Shown here: piece after piece, positions 18,801 through 26,549 of the stretch
How positions within the stretch are numbered: position 1 is the first letter of the stretch
Layout: each line of letters starts with the position of its first letter
Assembly (NCBI RefSeq): GCF_025950095.1
Contig: NZ_JAPDDR010000007.1
Coordinates: 124,001-188,000, forward strand
Origin: Luteolibacter rhizosphaerae
GTDB lineage: Bacteria; Verrucomicrobiota; Verrucomicrobiia; Verrucomicrobiales; Akkermansiaceae
Direction: 5' to 3'
DNA: 64,000 nt
Made by a program: the position numbers and the translations under genes
Notes under the pieces: model-generated
Told to the model about the DNA's origin: nothing
The model's database searches: none
The model's input: the letters and a program-made list of their open reading frames with translations, nothing else

Positions 18801-20898
18801 CGTTCATCTGCGTGTTCGCGGAGCCGTGCGGCGTGCCGGGTCCCATCGAGGGATCGGTGTAGAGACCGGCGGTGCCGCCCGCGATGATGTCCGCCGTATT
18901 CATGCGGGCCGTGTAGTCGAGGCCGGGCTCGAGCATCGCGCCGGTGAAACCGATCGCGAAGAAGCCGTGCATGGTATTGAAGAGATTGTACTCCAGCGGC
19001 GGGGTCACATTCTTGCCGTTCAGGGCATCGATCGGGAACACGTCCTGCGAATCTGCGATGCCATCGTTGTCGTCGTCCGTATCCAAGAGGTCGGAGAGGA
19101 AATCGCCATCGAAGTCGGAGGGGCGGATCGCGGGCGAGCAAGGATCGGAGAGATTGTCGATCTCGTCGGCATTGCTGTAGCCGTCTGCATCTTCATCCAG
19201 CGTGAAGCTGTCGAGGCCGGTGCAGACGCCGCCACCGCTCTCGAAGTCGGTGGGCTCGAGAACGGTGATGCCAGGATCGCTGGTCAGGTAGTGGCCGACG
19301 AAGATCGTCCCGGCGAGTGCCGGCGCGGTATCGGGACCGGGGATGGCAATATCGAGCGGGCTGCCGTAGTCGGAAACTTCGAAGATGATGCTCTTGCTGA
19401 GCACCTGCGTGCCGTCCTGATTCAGGACGATGCGCTGCACTGCGCCTTTCGGCTGCGGGGCCACGCCACCGTTGAACTGGGCGCAGATGATATTACCGAT
19501 CATCTGGCCTCCGAAGTTACCGGCGGTGTATTCGGCGAGACCGGTGGTGGAAGCGGTATTGGTGGTAAGGTCCGGATTCGCCGCCGAGTCCGGCATCAGG
19601 AAGCTTGCCTGCTGCGGATCTGCCATCCCGACCGGCACGGGCGGCCAGTCCACGGTCGGTGTGGAGGAGAACACGAGGCCTGCTCCACCCGTGCCGCCAT
19701 CGTAGCGGGTCCAGCCAGCGCTGGCGGGATTCGCGCGGAGCGGGTGCGGGTGACCGCCATAGTAGCCGGTGCCCGTGATCCGGTGCAGACCGTCCTTGTT
19801 GTTCACGGTGCCGGGCTCGCCGGAGACCCATTCATTGGTCACGCCCGGCGTGCCGTGGTTCTTCGGATAACCGCCCCAACCGGAGTTCGCGGCGTTATCG
19901 ATCGTGTACATCTTGCCCGCCTTGTGAGGCGTTTTGGCAATCATCACGTCGTAAGGATTTCGGAAACCGGAAGCGTGGATCTGGACCGGCCCGCCTTGAA
20001 CGATGCGGGCTTGGTTCAAGCCGTCGTTGCCACCGAAGGGATCGTTCGCATCGGCGTAGTTCAGATCGCCCGGGAGCACGTCGGTGCGCGCCGGGTTCGG
20101 ATCATTCACCGTGGGCAGGTTGTAGAGATACTTCTGACCATGGCTGTCGGTCTGCACCGGCATGGCATTGATCACGCTCAAGTCGATCGAGAGCACCGCG
20201 GCCGCAAGCGCCTGCTCGCAGGCGAAAGCGAAGTTGTTCGAGGGCGCACCCGCATTCGTGCTGCCGCCTTGGGCAACATAGAGGGTATTGCCGTCGTCGC
20301 TGATCGTAAGGCCGTTGGTGGCGTGATTCTCCTCCGAGCGGGGCAGGCCGCGGACGATATCCACCTTTTCCCAGACACCGCTGCCGTTCTTGGCGAGGCG
20401 CGAGATCGTCCCGGAGTTCGTATCGAGATTCAGGTCGGTGGCTCCCGAGCCGGCCCCTTCCCGCGGGTCGCTCGAGGTCACATAGATCACGGGGTTCGCG
20501 GCGGTACCGGTGACGAGAATCCCCGTCGCCTGGCGCGTGGTCAGGGAAGGGTTGAAAGTACCATCGTCATCGTAGTTCGGAATGTTCTTCACCAAGTCGA
20601 TCGTCTGCAGATCGGTCGCCTGATAATTGTCCTTGGCCACGCGGGTCACGATGCAGTGACCCACCACCCCGTTCACCTGCACGTAATAGAGACGGTTGTC
20701 CGGGCCGAACTGGAGCGAGGTCACCTTGCTCGCCTTGTTGTTGTTGCCAACCTTCAGCCCGTTCACGCGGCTATAGGAGAAGGCGGGCGACTGGGCGCTG
20801 GCGACCGGTGCCAGCGCGGCCACCGCAAGCAAGGAGGCGACGGAGCATAGCAGGCGCGCTCGGCTAGGCGCCCGGTAAGACGAAGGGACGGATTTCAT
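12898..20898 (-). CDS. Giant secreted protein: sorbosone-dehydrogenase-like propeller, 4 malectin and 8 Fn3 domains
   Basis: Start at 20898 (2666 residues) gives a clean signal peptide (basic start, LLAVAALAPVASAQ); a run of six C ends 2 bases before this ATG. Order of domains: a soluble beta-propeller resembling glucose/sorbosone dehydrogenases (to about residue 560), a calcium-type Asp-rich segment (about 566-626; DEDADGYSNADE, DTDDDNDGIADSQD), a LamG-like region, then malectin modules starting near residues 1176, 1513, 1853 and 2379. Fn3 pairs follow the first two malectins and four Fn3 follow the third. The C-terminus (FEQWLTSHGLTG to SFYQLIFEPVAE) is homologous to that of the 51723 protein. 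Malectin-like and Fn3 modules bind or space carbohydrates. It is likely a surface protein working on or anchored in the exopolysaccharide. No heme motif is present. Confidence 0.8.
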   Translation of the reverse strand: MKSVPSSYRAPSRARLLCSVASLLAVAALAPVASAQSPAFSYSRVNGLKVGNNNKASKVTSLQFGPDNRLYYVQVNGVVGHCIVTRVAKDNYQATDLQTIDLVKNIPNYDDDGTFNPSLTTRQATGILVTGTAANPVIYVTSSDPREGAGSGATDLNLDTNSGTISRLAKNGSGVWEKVDIVRGLPRSEENHATNGLTISDDGNTLYVAQGGSTNAGAPSNNFAFACEQALAAAVLSIDLSVINAMPVQTDSHGQKYLYNLPTVNDPNPARTDVLPGDLNYADANDPFGGNDGLNQARIVQGGPVQIHASGFRNPYDVMIAKTPHKAGKMYTIDNAANSGWGGYPKNHGTPGVTNEWVSGEPGTVNNKDGLHRITGTGYYGGHPHPLRANPASAGWTRYDGGTGGAGLVFSSTPTVDWPPVPVGMADPQQASFLMPDSAANPDLTTNTASTTGLAEYTAGNFGGQMIGNIICAQFNGGVAPQPKGAVQRIVLNQDGTQVLSKSIIFEVSDYGSPLDIAIPGPDTAPALAGTIFVGHYLTSDPGITVLEPTDFESGGGVCTGLDSFTLDEDADGYSNADEIDNLSDPCSPAIRPSDFDGDFLSDLLDTDDDNDGIADSQDVFPIDALNGKNVTPPLEYNLFNTMHGFFAIGFTGAMLEPGLDYTARMNTADIIAGGTAGLYTDPSMGPGTPHGSANTQMNAFQFGVSVDEVTGPFRVISGLGGLLFNGTPTGTQSHGIFIGNGDQDNYVQVAVNANGGPGAIEIVHEEDGVILSQSMTPQPGLFSDVVQLSFLVDPIAGTVQPGYAIGTGSFINVGSPLSVSGKILDCLRGKTALAVGLLGSTGTGPVFNATWDYFKVLPIASTASAKLTVNSGSGSILSSSTNTSGSFQLENTSTGGQKIVDVKIDLSTALLPDVVFDPFGTAGDLDGKGFQLDSFNGSGPVPTGSFEDFHNGVDSIEGFNSLRISCSPTTGFGPGNLLTFSSDVDPTSVKGVVGPGPNHAASVSGLELTGTTVTVTFDDGTVRKVRNAGLTAGDGHTNKRSVGVLHQDNLPTPTVSVPGKSSPFITNSQPTVRVVGAPGKNVQVWTFQTGLYSDPVIPAYDIDPFEANNVIVFDVEDAVIGAAGYVDVAVTLSSENGGINYVSALLIDGVKRSSSSNILVIDYDPASGSGNALLRVNAGGASYVDTANNSWAADTGFTSGSTQTYANEISGTDDDTLYQSFRFDNSPSTPLDYSFAVPNGNYEVKLHFAETWNGITAAGQRVFDVLLENQIVLNDYDVFAVAGPNNARVEAFQTTVSDGQLTIGLRNVIQNPFICAIEVFSLGGGPGNDTTPPSAPGSLATTNLKAGSLTLNWTAATDDTAVTGYRIFRDGVEIATTANLAIPQTGLTPQTEYDYEVEAYDAAGNLSPRATLSVTTPADSENPTTPVNFRAFAGNGSASLSWLASSDDAAVTGYRVYRDGVLLATVTSLTYSESGLTNGTNYLYEVIAIDATGKTSAPASAIVRPRAIAGVTLRMDAGSTVDTVDSLGNTWVADFGYNAGLLDSSSLAIANTNDDVIYRTRRYDGPSGAELKYTLPVPNGDYELRLHFVETTSTFQTAGARVFDVKVQNQLALDDLDIFATAGYATALVTPIPVTVTNGNVVIEFLHIANKNNPTIAGIELYALEPPPADTLAPTAPGSLAVTGVTAGSVSLSWTASIDNVGVTAYRVSRNGGAPTTVTGLSFTDTGLAPGTLYNYSVVAVDAADNASTASTIQGTTLSDTVPPSAPGGLTGNSGNAMATLAWNASTDDVGVTGYRVYRDNVLIETVNTLGYTSVGLTNETTYVFKVTAIDAVGNESAPSQVSITPRALGPAVVRVDCGSNTDFVDPQGNTWSADFGFFGAPDFGYTPTNSTTNSITGTDKQTIYKTSRMKNRNSSRVLKYNFPVTNGQYEVRLHFSEFHTQPPVAVGYRVFNVLAEGTTALANFDIYATGGKDAAVVQTIPVNVADGSLTLDFTVVAQNPSVSAIEVFPILSGGAGESDPPSAPGSLATSNITSNSVTLSWTASTDNVGVTGYRIYRNSVLVNTVTGLTFTNGGLSSGTLYNYSVVAYDAAGNVSLPATISATTLSPDLEAPSIPTSLAGTPGLSQVALTWTASTDNVGVTGYRVYRDGNLITTVPTPGYTDTGLSSATEFDYEVIAIDAAGNTSAAATLTTSTLTDTQVPTVPGSLAATPSFTSVVLSWNASTDNAGVIGYRVYRGATLLATVPVPGYEDTGLTPGTSYHYEVRAIDSANNASNAATVDTATLADTQAPTVPVGFDATPGNGSVSLAWNNSTDNVGVVSYQIRRNSVVIATVPTPGYSDTGLVNGTLYLYEVRALDAVGNASAAATDSAKPRALGTYALRVDAGSTEDFVDGSGNTWLADVGYNSGSSFTTNNAIVGTEDDALYKSERYDGSAEGANLEYAFPITNGAYEVRLHFAETYNLITAPGQRVFDVTAEGNIAIDDLDIFARVGANRALVVTFPVTVADGTLDLEFLRGIQNPKVCALEILAIQGAAVPTFEQWLTSHGLTGQTAADSDGGGLDNLAEFELQLDPNDPNDDLSFSLSVQRQAGQAVITLPVLKPIGNYYVHRDNDLSGIANVANRIDTITKAEIEVMTPAQRASYTVQDNAGGARSFYQLIFEPVAE

Positions 20899-21343
20899 CT
20901 GGGGGGTGGGAAGTGGGGGGAAGAGGAACAGCTCGAGACGGGAGGGAGGGGTGCGATCCACTATGGGTGGACAGGACGGTTATCCGCACGATGCCGACGC
21001 CTGAAATCGCAGGGGCGCATCGTCAAAGCCGCTTCATGGCAGGCAACGGACATGGGGGGAGAGAGGGGGAAAGCCCGATCACGGCACCGCCATCGCGGAT
21101 GCCCTTTTCAGGCGCTTCAAGGGGGGTGGGGGTGGAGCGAAAGCAAAGCAAACTATCAACTCATCAGGGGGGCTACCAGCAAAATGTAATCTCCCAGATG
21201 TTATTGATGATTAATCTTTATGAACAAGATCGCGGGAATCGTTGAAACTGCGGATCTGCGGGAATTTACTAACAAGAGAGGGGATGGGCCACCACTACGG
21301 GATCACGTATGCCGAGACTTCCGCAGAATGTGCACAGTCGGGC
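20899..21343 (-). promoter_or_regulatory. Long C-run-rich leader of the giant gene
   Basis: This 445-base stretch holds no convincing gene. On the minus strand it contains several C-runs: plus-strand G-runs at 20901-20906, 20915-20920, 21054-21059, about 21119-21134 and about 21166. One of them (21054-21059) directly precedes an ATG at 21053 that opens a 30-codon frame ending at 20961 (begins MSVACHEAA); this could be a leader peptide or chance. An AT-rich block at about 21185-21225 is the most likely promoter zone. Confidence 0.4.
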
Positions 21344-22246
21344 TTAAGTTCCGGACGCGGAGACCTGCTGACCTTCCCACACCCCCATGTTCCAGTAGCG
21401 GCGCTGTTGGTAATGGAAGTGTTTCGTCTCGCTCAGGAAGGCCTTGCCGAGCCTCGTGAGAAGGCCGAAGCCCACCACCTTGCCGAGCGCCACAGCCGCT
21501 TTCGGCAGGCGTTGGGAAACCGGTGCGGACGCCAGTTTGAAGCCCACCACCTTGCCCATTCGGCGATTGCGCTCGAGAGTCCAATCCGGAGAACAGCGAT
21601 CCGCCGGCACATGATGCCAGACCGTGCCCTCCGGCAGGTAGATGCCTTTGACCCCTTGGGAGAACATGATGAGCTGAAGTTCGGTCTCGTCGCCCACGGA
21701 GATCACCCGGCCGGGCCCGATGTTGATGTCGAAGTTCCCGGCGCGCTTCAGATCGTCGGAGAAAGCAGCCCAATTGAAGCCCAGCGCCAGCGGCTTGGTA
21801 ATCTCGCAAATCTCCTCCCCATAGCTCCAGCCCTTGGCCGAGTAGGGAAGATAGTGCTTCAGCCAATCCGGAGGGGGCGAATCGTAATCCACCAAGCACT
21901 TCCCGGCATAGAATTCACCACCGGTCTTGCCCGCGGCGGCATTCGCATAGGCACGCAGGGCTCCCGGGTGAATGCGCACATCGTCATCGTAGAAGACCAC
22001 GAACTCGCCGGAGAGTTCATCGAGCACCAGATTGAGCGCCGCACATTTGCTACCCGTGGGCGTGTAGCGGTACTCCATCGGCAGGCGGTCGCGGAACTTG
22101 TCCACTTTCGCTTCTGCACCTTCCTTCTTGCCGTTCTCGACGACGAAAACGCGCTTCAGCGTGTCGGGCCGGTCGGCATCCACCAAGCATTGGAGGGTGC
22201 GTTCCAACAACTCGCCACGCTGGCAGGTGGGGATGATGATGATCAT
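21344..22246 (-). CDS. Family 2 glycosyltransferase
   Basis: This 300-residue GT-A enzyme begins directly with the nucleotide-sugar fold (MIIIIPTCQRGELLERTL). The metal-binding acidic motif is FYDDDVRIHPGA, and GDETELQL lies where the catalytic base is expected. It should transfer one sugar from a nucleotide donor to the lipid-linked repeat unit on the cytoplasmic face. The C-terminal 60 residues are basic with a hydrophobic patch (ALGKVVGFGLLTRLG), which may bind the membrane. A CCCCCTCCC sequence touches the ATG. It lies 27 bases downstream of the flippase gene. Sugar specificity cannot be read. Confidence 0.85.
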   Translation of the reverse strand: MIIIIPTCQRGELLERTLQCLVDADRPDTLKRVFVVENGKKEGAEAKVDKFRDRLPMEYRYTPTGSKCAALNLVLDELSGEFVVFYDDDVRIHPGALRAYANAAAGKTGGEFYAGKCLVDYDSPPPDWLKHYLPYSAKGWSYGEEICEITKPLALGFNWAAFSDDLKRAGNFDINIGPGRVISVGDETELQLIMFSQGVKGIYLPEGTVWHHVPADRCSPDWTLERNRRMGKVVGFKLASAPVSQRLPKAAVALGKVVGFGLLTRLGKAFLSETKHFHYQQRRYWNMGVWEGQQVSASGT

Positions 22247-22273
22247 GGGAGGGGGACGGATGAAGAAAAGGGA

Positions 22274-23881
22274 CTAGCGCTTACTCCGGAATTCGCCCGC
22301 GATATTACGGAAGAACGCTAGCTTCTTGAAGACGAGCAGCAGCATCACGGCATAGATCAATCCGAAGGCGAGACCGGCGCCCACGACAGGCAACCAAGCA
22401 TAAAGCGTTCCTCCGGCGAGCGTATCCACATCGCTATTCGAGAAGTGGAGGATGGCCCAGGCGGCGAGCGAGGCCGGCACGCAAGAAACGGAGGGGACCA
22501 TCATCGTCCGCATCACCTGGCCCAGCTTCACCGGGGTGCCCTTGAGCGACCATGCCCAGTAGGGAATGAAATTGAGCAGCATCGCCAGGGAATAGGCCCA
22601 AGCCACTCCCTTCACGGACCCCTCCATCCCCGCTTCCTTCGGACCGAGGAAGACACCGAGAACGAAAGCGAGCACGATAACAGCGGAATTCACCACACCC
22701 ATGGTGCGGTAGCGCTTGGTCTGGCCGAGGGCGATCAAGAGCCAGCCTGCGGGATTCGAAATGCCGCCGATCAGGGTAGCGAGGGCGAGCAGGCGGAAGA
22801 TCTCCGCCGTCTCCATCCACTCGCGGCCCAGCCAGAGCAGCACCACTTGGTCGGCGAAGAGCGTGAGCCCCATGATCACCGGAATACTCAGCGAGCAGAT
22901 CAGCAGGATCGCATTGAGATAGTAGCGCCCGAAACGATCCGGCTCGTTCTGAAGGCGGGAGAGGGCCGGCACCGAGACCGAGCCGAGCGGTCCATTGATC
23001 TGGCCCAGCGGCATGAGCAGCAGGCTGTAGGCGCGGTCATACGCGGCGAGCGGAGCGGTCCCGCAGTAGCGGCCAATCAACATGCTACCTGCCTGACGGG
23101 AGAAGTAGTTCACCACGTTGAAGCCGAGCACATCACCGCCGAACTTGAGCATGCTACGGACACCGGTCCCGCGCGCCGGAGCACTGGGCATCCAACGCAG
23201 AGCCATCCAGAGGAAGGCGGTTTTCACGACCGCGGGAGCCAAGGCCAAGCCGACGAGCGACCAGTACCCCATGCCCCACTTGGCCATCACCACCGCGACC
23301 AGCACCCCCGCCGCGCTGGAGATGATCTCCGACCAGGCAAGCAGGCCGTAGCGCATGTTCCGCGTGAGCAAGGCCGAGTGCTGGAGCCCCAGACCGCCGA
23401 AGATGTAGCTAAGCGCGAGAACCGGGATGATGGAAACCAGCACCGGCGTCTTGTAGAACCCGGCGATCAGTGGGGCGGAAACCGCGAAGACCAAGGCGAT
23501 CACGACCGAGAGCGCCACATTGATCCAGAACAAGGTGGAGATCTGGCGGTGGCTGATCTCTTGGCGCTGGATGGTGGCCTGCGAGAGCCCCACATCCATG
23601 AAGATGGCAAGGAAGTTCGAGAAAACCGCGGTCATCCCGAAAACACCGAAGTCCTCTTTGGCCAAGAGGCGCGCGAGGATGGCGGTGGAGCCGAGGCGCA
23701 GCACCAGCCCGGAGATGCGGGCGAAGGACATGAACGAGGCCCCGCGAACGGAGCTCTGGCGCAGGTTCTTCGAGACGTCCAGCGGCGCAAAGGGGTCGAG
23801 CCGGGCACGCTTACCGCTCTCGGAGGAGGGGTCGGGCTCGGGTACCGGCGCTGGTTTCTCGATCACGCTTTCGGCCTGCAT
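22274..23881 (-). CDS. Wzx-type polysaccharide flippase
   Basis: This 535-residue multi-pass membrane protein (about 12-14 hydrophobic segments) belongs to the MOP/PST exporters that flip undecaprenyl-linked repeat units. The N-terminal core LRQSSVRGASFMSFARISG and ILARLLAKEDFGVFGM are typical of the WzxC-like subfamily. A cytoplasmic tail of about 50 residues precedes it. The ATG at 23881 is preferred to an upstream TTG at 23905, because a six-C run (plus-strand 23888-23893) sits 6 bases before that ATG as at other starts of the locus. The downstream neighbour is a glycosyltransferase. Confidence 0.88.
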   Translation of the reverse strand: MQAESVIEKPAPVPEPDPSSESGKRARLDPFAPLDVSKNLRQSSVRGASFMSFARISGLVLRLGSTAILARLLAKEDFGVFGMTAVFSNFLAIFMDVGLSQATIQRQEISHRQISTLFWINVALSVVIALVFAVSAPLIAGFYKTPVLVSIIPVLALSYIFGGLGLQHSALLTRNMRYGLLAWSEIISSAAGVLVAVVMAKWGMGYWSLVGLALAPAVVKTAFLWMALRWMPSAPARGTGVRSMLKFGGDVLGFNVVNYFSRQAGSMLIGRYCGTAPLAAYDRAYSLLLMPLGQINGPLGSVSVPALSRLQNEPDRFGRYYLNAILLICSLSIPVIMGLTLFADQVVLLWLGREWMETAEIFRLLALATLIGGISNPAGWLLIALGQTKRYRTMGVVNSAVIVLAFVLGVFLGPKEAGMEGSVKGVAWAYSLAMLLNFIPYWAWSLKGTPVKLGQVMRTMMVPSVSCVPASLAAWAILHFSNSDVDTLAGGTLYAWLPVVGAGLAFGLIYAVMLLLVFKKLAFFRNIAGEFRSKR

Positions 23882-23920
23882 TCCAGTGGGGGGAGGATTT
23901 GTCAATCGCCGCGGTGCCGT

Positions 23921-25321
23921 TCAGCGGATATCGCGGAGAAAGGATGCAAGTTTCATGGTCAGGTTCTTGCGCTCGAACTGGCGCACGAAATCCTCGTTCC
24001 AATCGGGGCGGGCGGCCCCGGATTTCCATTTTTTGTACTGATCCTTGAGAGCGGCCAGCATGCCAGCCACATCCCCGGGTTCGCAGAGCACACCGGTGCC
24101 AGCTTGCGAGACGAAGTCGCGCGCGTCGCTGGCGGGCAGGGTGGCCAGGATCGGCCTGCCGGAGGCCATGTACTCGTAGGCCTTGCCCGGCACGATTCCC
24201 GCCTTCATGCCCGCGGGCATCTTGTGCAGCGGCAGGAAAAGCAGATCGGCCGCGCGGACGTAGCGCAGGCATTCGGTATGGTTGAGATAGCCCGCGCAAT
24301 CGAAGAGCGGCTTGGCGGGCGAGGCATCGATCAGGGCCTGATCGGATTTCGACAGCACCCCGACACAACGCATGCGCACGTCGTTCACAATGGCCGGGTC
24401 ATCCTTGATCCACTGCTCCAGCGCTTGGAGAAGATAGTAGTGAGAGCGGGGCAAGCGCTCGACCCCGGCCACCGTGCGGCCCAGTAGCTTGTATTGGGTG
24501 CGGCGCTTCTGCTCCACCAGCCCGGACTCGGCATGGAAATAGCCGGAGTGCACGATCGAGAACTTGCCGCCGGGGATGGCTTCCACCTCACCGGTGAAGT
24601 CGCTGGCATCGTAGCCGTTCGTGAGACTCACGATCGTGTTCGCCTTCAGGCGTGGAAAGGTCTTCCCGAGACGCCGTGCCGATTCCGGCGTGTTCATGAT
24701 GATGAGCGATGCGCTGCGGAGCGAGCGCTCCATCTGCATCTTCTCAAGGCTGCGGTGAAAGCCGGTGCGATGAAGCTGGAACTCATCGAGCGCCCACGGA
24801 TCACGCAGGTCCGCCACCCAGGGAATGCCGGTGCGGCGTGAGATCTCCGCGGCGGCATCCGCACCCTCGAAGGGCGAGAGCGTGACGAAGATCATCTCGG
24901 GCTTCTCCCGCTGTGCGATCTTCGTGCCTTCCTCGATGACGAGATCCATCCAAGTGCGGCCGAAGCGGCTGCGCATGCCGAGCAACTCACGGGCAGCGCG
25001 CTCGAGCTTGCCTGGTACGTGCACTTCCTCCGGCAACTCGACCTGATGCACCTTGACCGAGGCCGGAACTTCATCCGCGAGCGCCTGATCGGTCGGGGTC
25101 CAGCGGTGCTCCTTGTTCGGCTTCGCCGTCAGGACGATGGGATCGAAGCCGCACTCCGGCAGATACTTCACGAATTTCAGGGAGCGCTGGACACCACCTC
25201 CACCGGCGGGCGGGAAGTGGTAAGCGATGAAGAGAACTTTTTTCACCGGGGTAGGAGTAGGCACCGTGGCGGGTATCGCACGGCTGGCCTGAGGATCGGA
25301 CGCGAGGGGGGAGGCGTTCAT
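23921..25321 (-). CDS. Family 4-like glycosyltransferase
   Basis: This 466-residue GT-B enzyme starts at the ATG overlapping the previous stop as ATGA (25318-25321), so it is translationally coupled to the acyltransferase. After about 25 unstructured residues comes KKVLFIAYHFPPAGGGGVQR, the glycine-rich loop of GT4 enzymes. DLRDPWALDEF and a C-terminal donor site KAGIVPGKAYEYMASGRPIL also fit the family. It should add a sugar to the repeat unit at the inner membrane. Because of the ATGA overlap it has no C-run of its own. Confidence 0.87.
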   Translation of the reverse strand: MNASPLASDPQASRAIPATVPTPTPVKKVLFIAYHFPPAGGGGVQRSLKFVKYLPECGFDPIVLTAKPNKEHRWTPTDQALADEVPASVKVHQVELPEEVHVPGKLERAARELLGMRSRFGRTWMDLVIEEGTKIAQREKPEMIFVTLSPFEGADAAAEISRRTGIPWVADLRDPWALDEFQLHRTGFHRSLEKMQMERSLRSASLIIMNTPESARRLGKTFPRLKANTIVSLTNGYDASDFTGEVEAIPGGKFSIVHSGYFHAESGLVEQKRRTQYKLLGRTVAGVERLPRSHYYLLQALEQWIKDDPAIVNDVRMRCVGVLSKSDQALIDASPAKPLFDCAGYLNHTECLRYVRAADLLFLPLHKMPAGMKAGIVPGKAYEYMASGRPILATLPASDARDFVSQAGTGVLCEPGDVAGMLAALKDQYKKWKSGAARPDWNEDFVRQFERKNLTMKLASFLRDIR

Positions 25322-26511
25322 GGCGCGCGTTTGAGGGGCTTGCCGTTGAAGAGGAAGGCCAGCACGGGAACGCGCCGGATAACGAAAGCGTGAAGCAGGA
25401 TCAGGGCCCCGAAAGTGGATGCGGCGACCAGGACAAGCATCAGGTCCACCTGCGAGTGGAGGGGTCTGAAGAGGAAGGCGAAGAGGTAGATGGCGAGGAA
25501 GTGGAAGAGATAGACGGAGTAGGCCGCATCCGAAAGGAAGCGCACCGCGGTGCTCTCCCGCTTCACCAATTTCCCCGCGATCCAGAAGAGCAGGCTGGAG
25601 AGGGTCAGGGCGAGATAGGTCTGGCTCGCGAGGATGGACACTTCTTCCAAGCGCCCCGGGTTCGCGCCGGCCTGCTGGTGGGCCAGGAAGAGCAGGCCGC
25701 AGGAGAGCGCGATCTGAATCCAGTGAGCCTTCGAGAAGATCGCGCGGAGATTCGTGGAGGCGAAGAGCACCATGCCCAGGGTGTAGAAGGGCAGGAAGTT
25801 CCCGATCGAGCGGATCACGTAGCGGGCATCCTCCGGCAGGAGGGGCTTCACCGCCTCGAAACAGACGCGCGAGCCGAGGCAGGCGGCCGTCACCACCAGG
25901 CAAATCGCGAGGAACTTGAACTCGCCGCTGAAGAAGTGGGTGCGGCGCGTATTGCGGGAACCATTGCCGGCCATGACCGCATCCACCATCCGGCCGAGTA
26001 AAGGCGCGAGCAGCGAATAGACGAAGAGCGCCACGAGGAACCAGAGATGGAGGTGCCAGTTCATTGGCCCTGCGCCTCCCGCGGTCCCCTTCCCTGCCAG
26101 GTAATCGGCAAAGGGCAGCGGATGGTTGTGGTAGACGAAGACTAGGTAGTTGGTGACCGGATTCAGCAGCACGAGGGCTGCGATGAAGGGCACGCCGATC
26201 GCCACGAGGCGCTTCTTCACGGTAGCGGCACCACCGTACTTCTGGAGCAGCATGTAGGCGAGGAAGCCAGAGATGATGAAGAAGGCCTCCATCCGCACCA
26301 GGCCGGAAACCTCGGCACAGCCACGGAAGAACTTCGAATGCTCCACGGTGCTGGTGTGCACGAGGATGCCCCAGAACATGAGGCAAGCCCGGAGGGCATC
26401 CAGATGAAAGAAGCGCTGCGACTTCTTCGCGACAGGACCGGCCACGACCGTTGCTGCCCCGACTTCGGAAGAAGGGGATGCAAGGCTTTCAACGGATTTG
26501 GCAGAGATCAT
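25318..26511 (-). CDS. Acyltransferase 3 family membrane protein
   Basis: This 397-residue integral membrane protein has about 10 hydrophobic segments. After a short cytoplasmic tail comes FFHLDALRACLMFWGILVHT, the family signature with its conserved region before the first membrane segment, and then MEAFFIISGFLAY. Members move acetyl or other acyl groups from the cytoplasm to sugars of surface polysaccharides such as O-antigen. Here the target is probably the repeat unit. An eight-C run (plus-strand 26517-26524) lies 5 bases before the ATG. Confidence 0.85.
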   Translation of the reverse strand: MISAKSVESLASPSSEVGAATVVAGPVAKKSQRFFHLDALRACLMFWGILVHTSTVEHSKFFRGCAEVSGLVRMEAFFIISGFLAYMLLQKYGGAATVKKRLVAIGVPFIAALVLLNPVTNYLVFVYHNHPLPFADYLAGKGTAGGAGPMNWHLHLWFLVALFVYSLLAPLLGRMVDAVMAGNGSRNTRRTHFFSGEFKFLAICLVVTAACLGSRVCFEAVKPLLPEDARYVIRSIGNFLPFYTLGMVLFASTNLRAIFSKAHWIQIALSCGLLFLAHQQAGANPGRLEEVSILASQTYLALTLSSLLFWIAGKLVKRESTAVRFLSDAAYSVYLFHFLAIYLFAFLFRPLHSQVDLMLVLVAASTFGALILLHAFVIRRVPVLAFLFNGKPLKRAP

Positions 26512-26549
26512 CGACAGGGGGGGGACGAGGATGCCGGATTATCGGGCCG

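Noticed and set aside
17155-20850. Very long open frame (1231 codons) on the plus strand opposite the giant gene
   Set aside because: It mirrors the GC-rich codons of the minus-strand gene. Its translation is an Arg/Gly/Val/Ala/His-rich mix without domains, while the minus strand gives clear malectin and Fn3 modules.
22445-24487. 680-codon plus-strand frame opposite wzx and the GT4 gene
   Set aside because: Composition (His/Arg/Gly/Gln rich, no hydrophobic core) shows it is the antisense shadow of a membrane protein gene.
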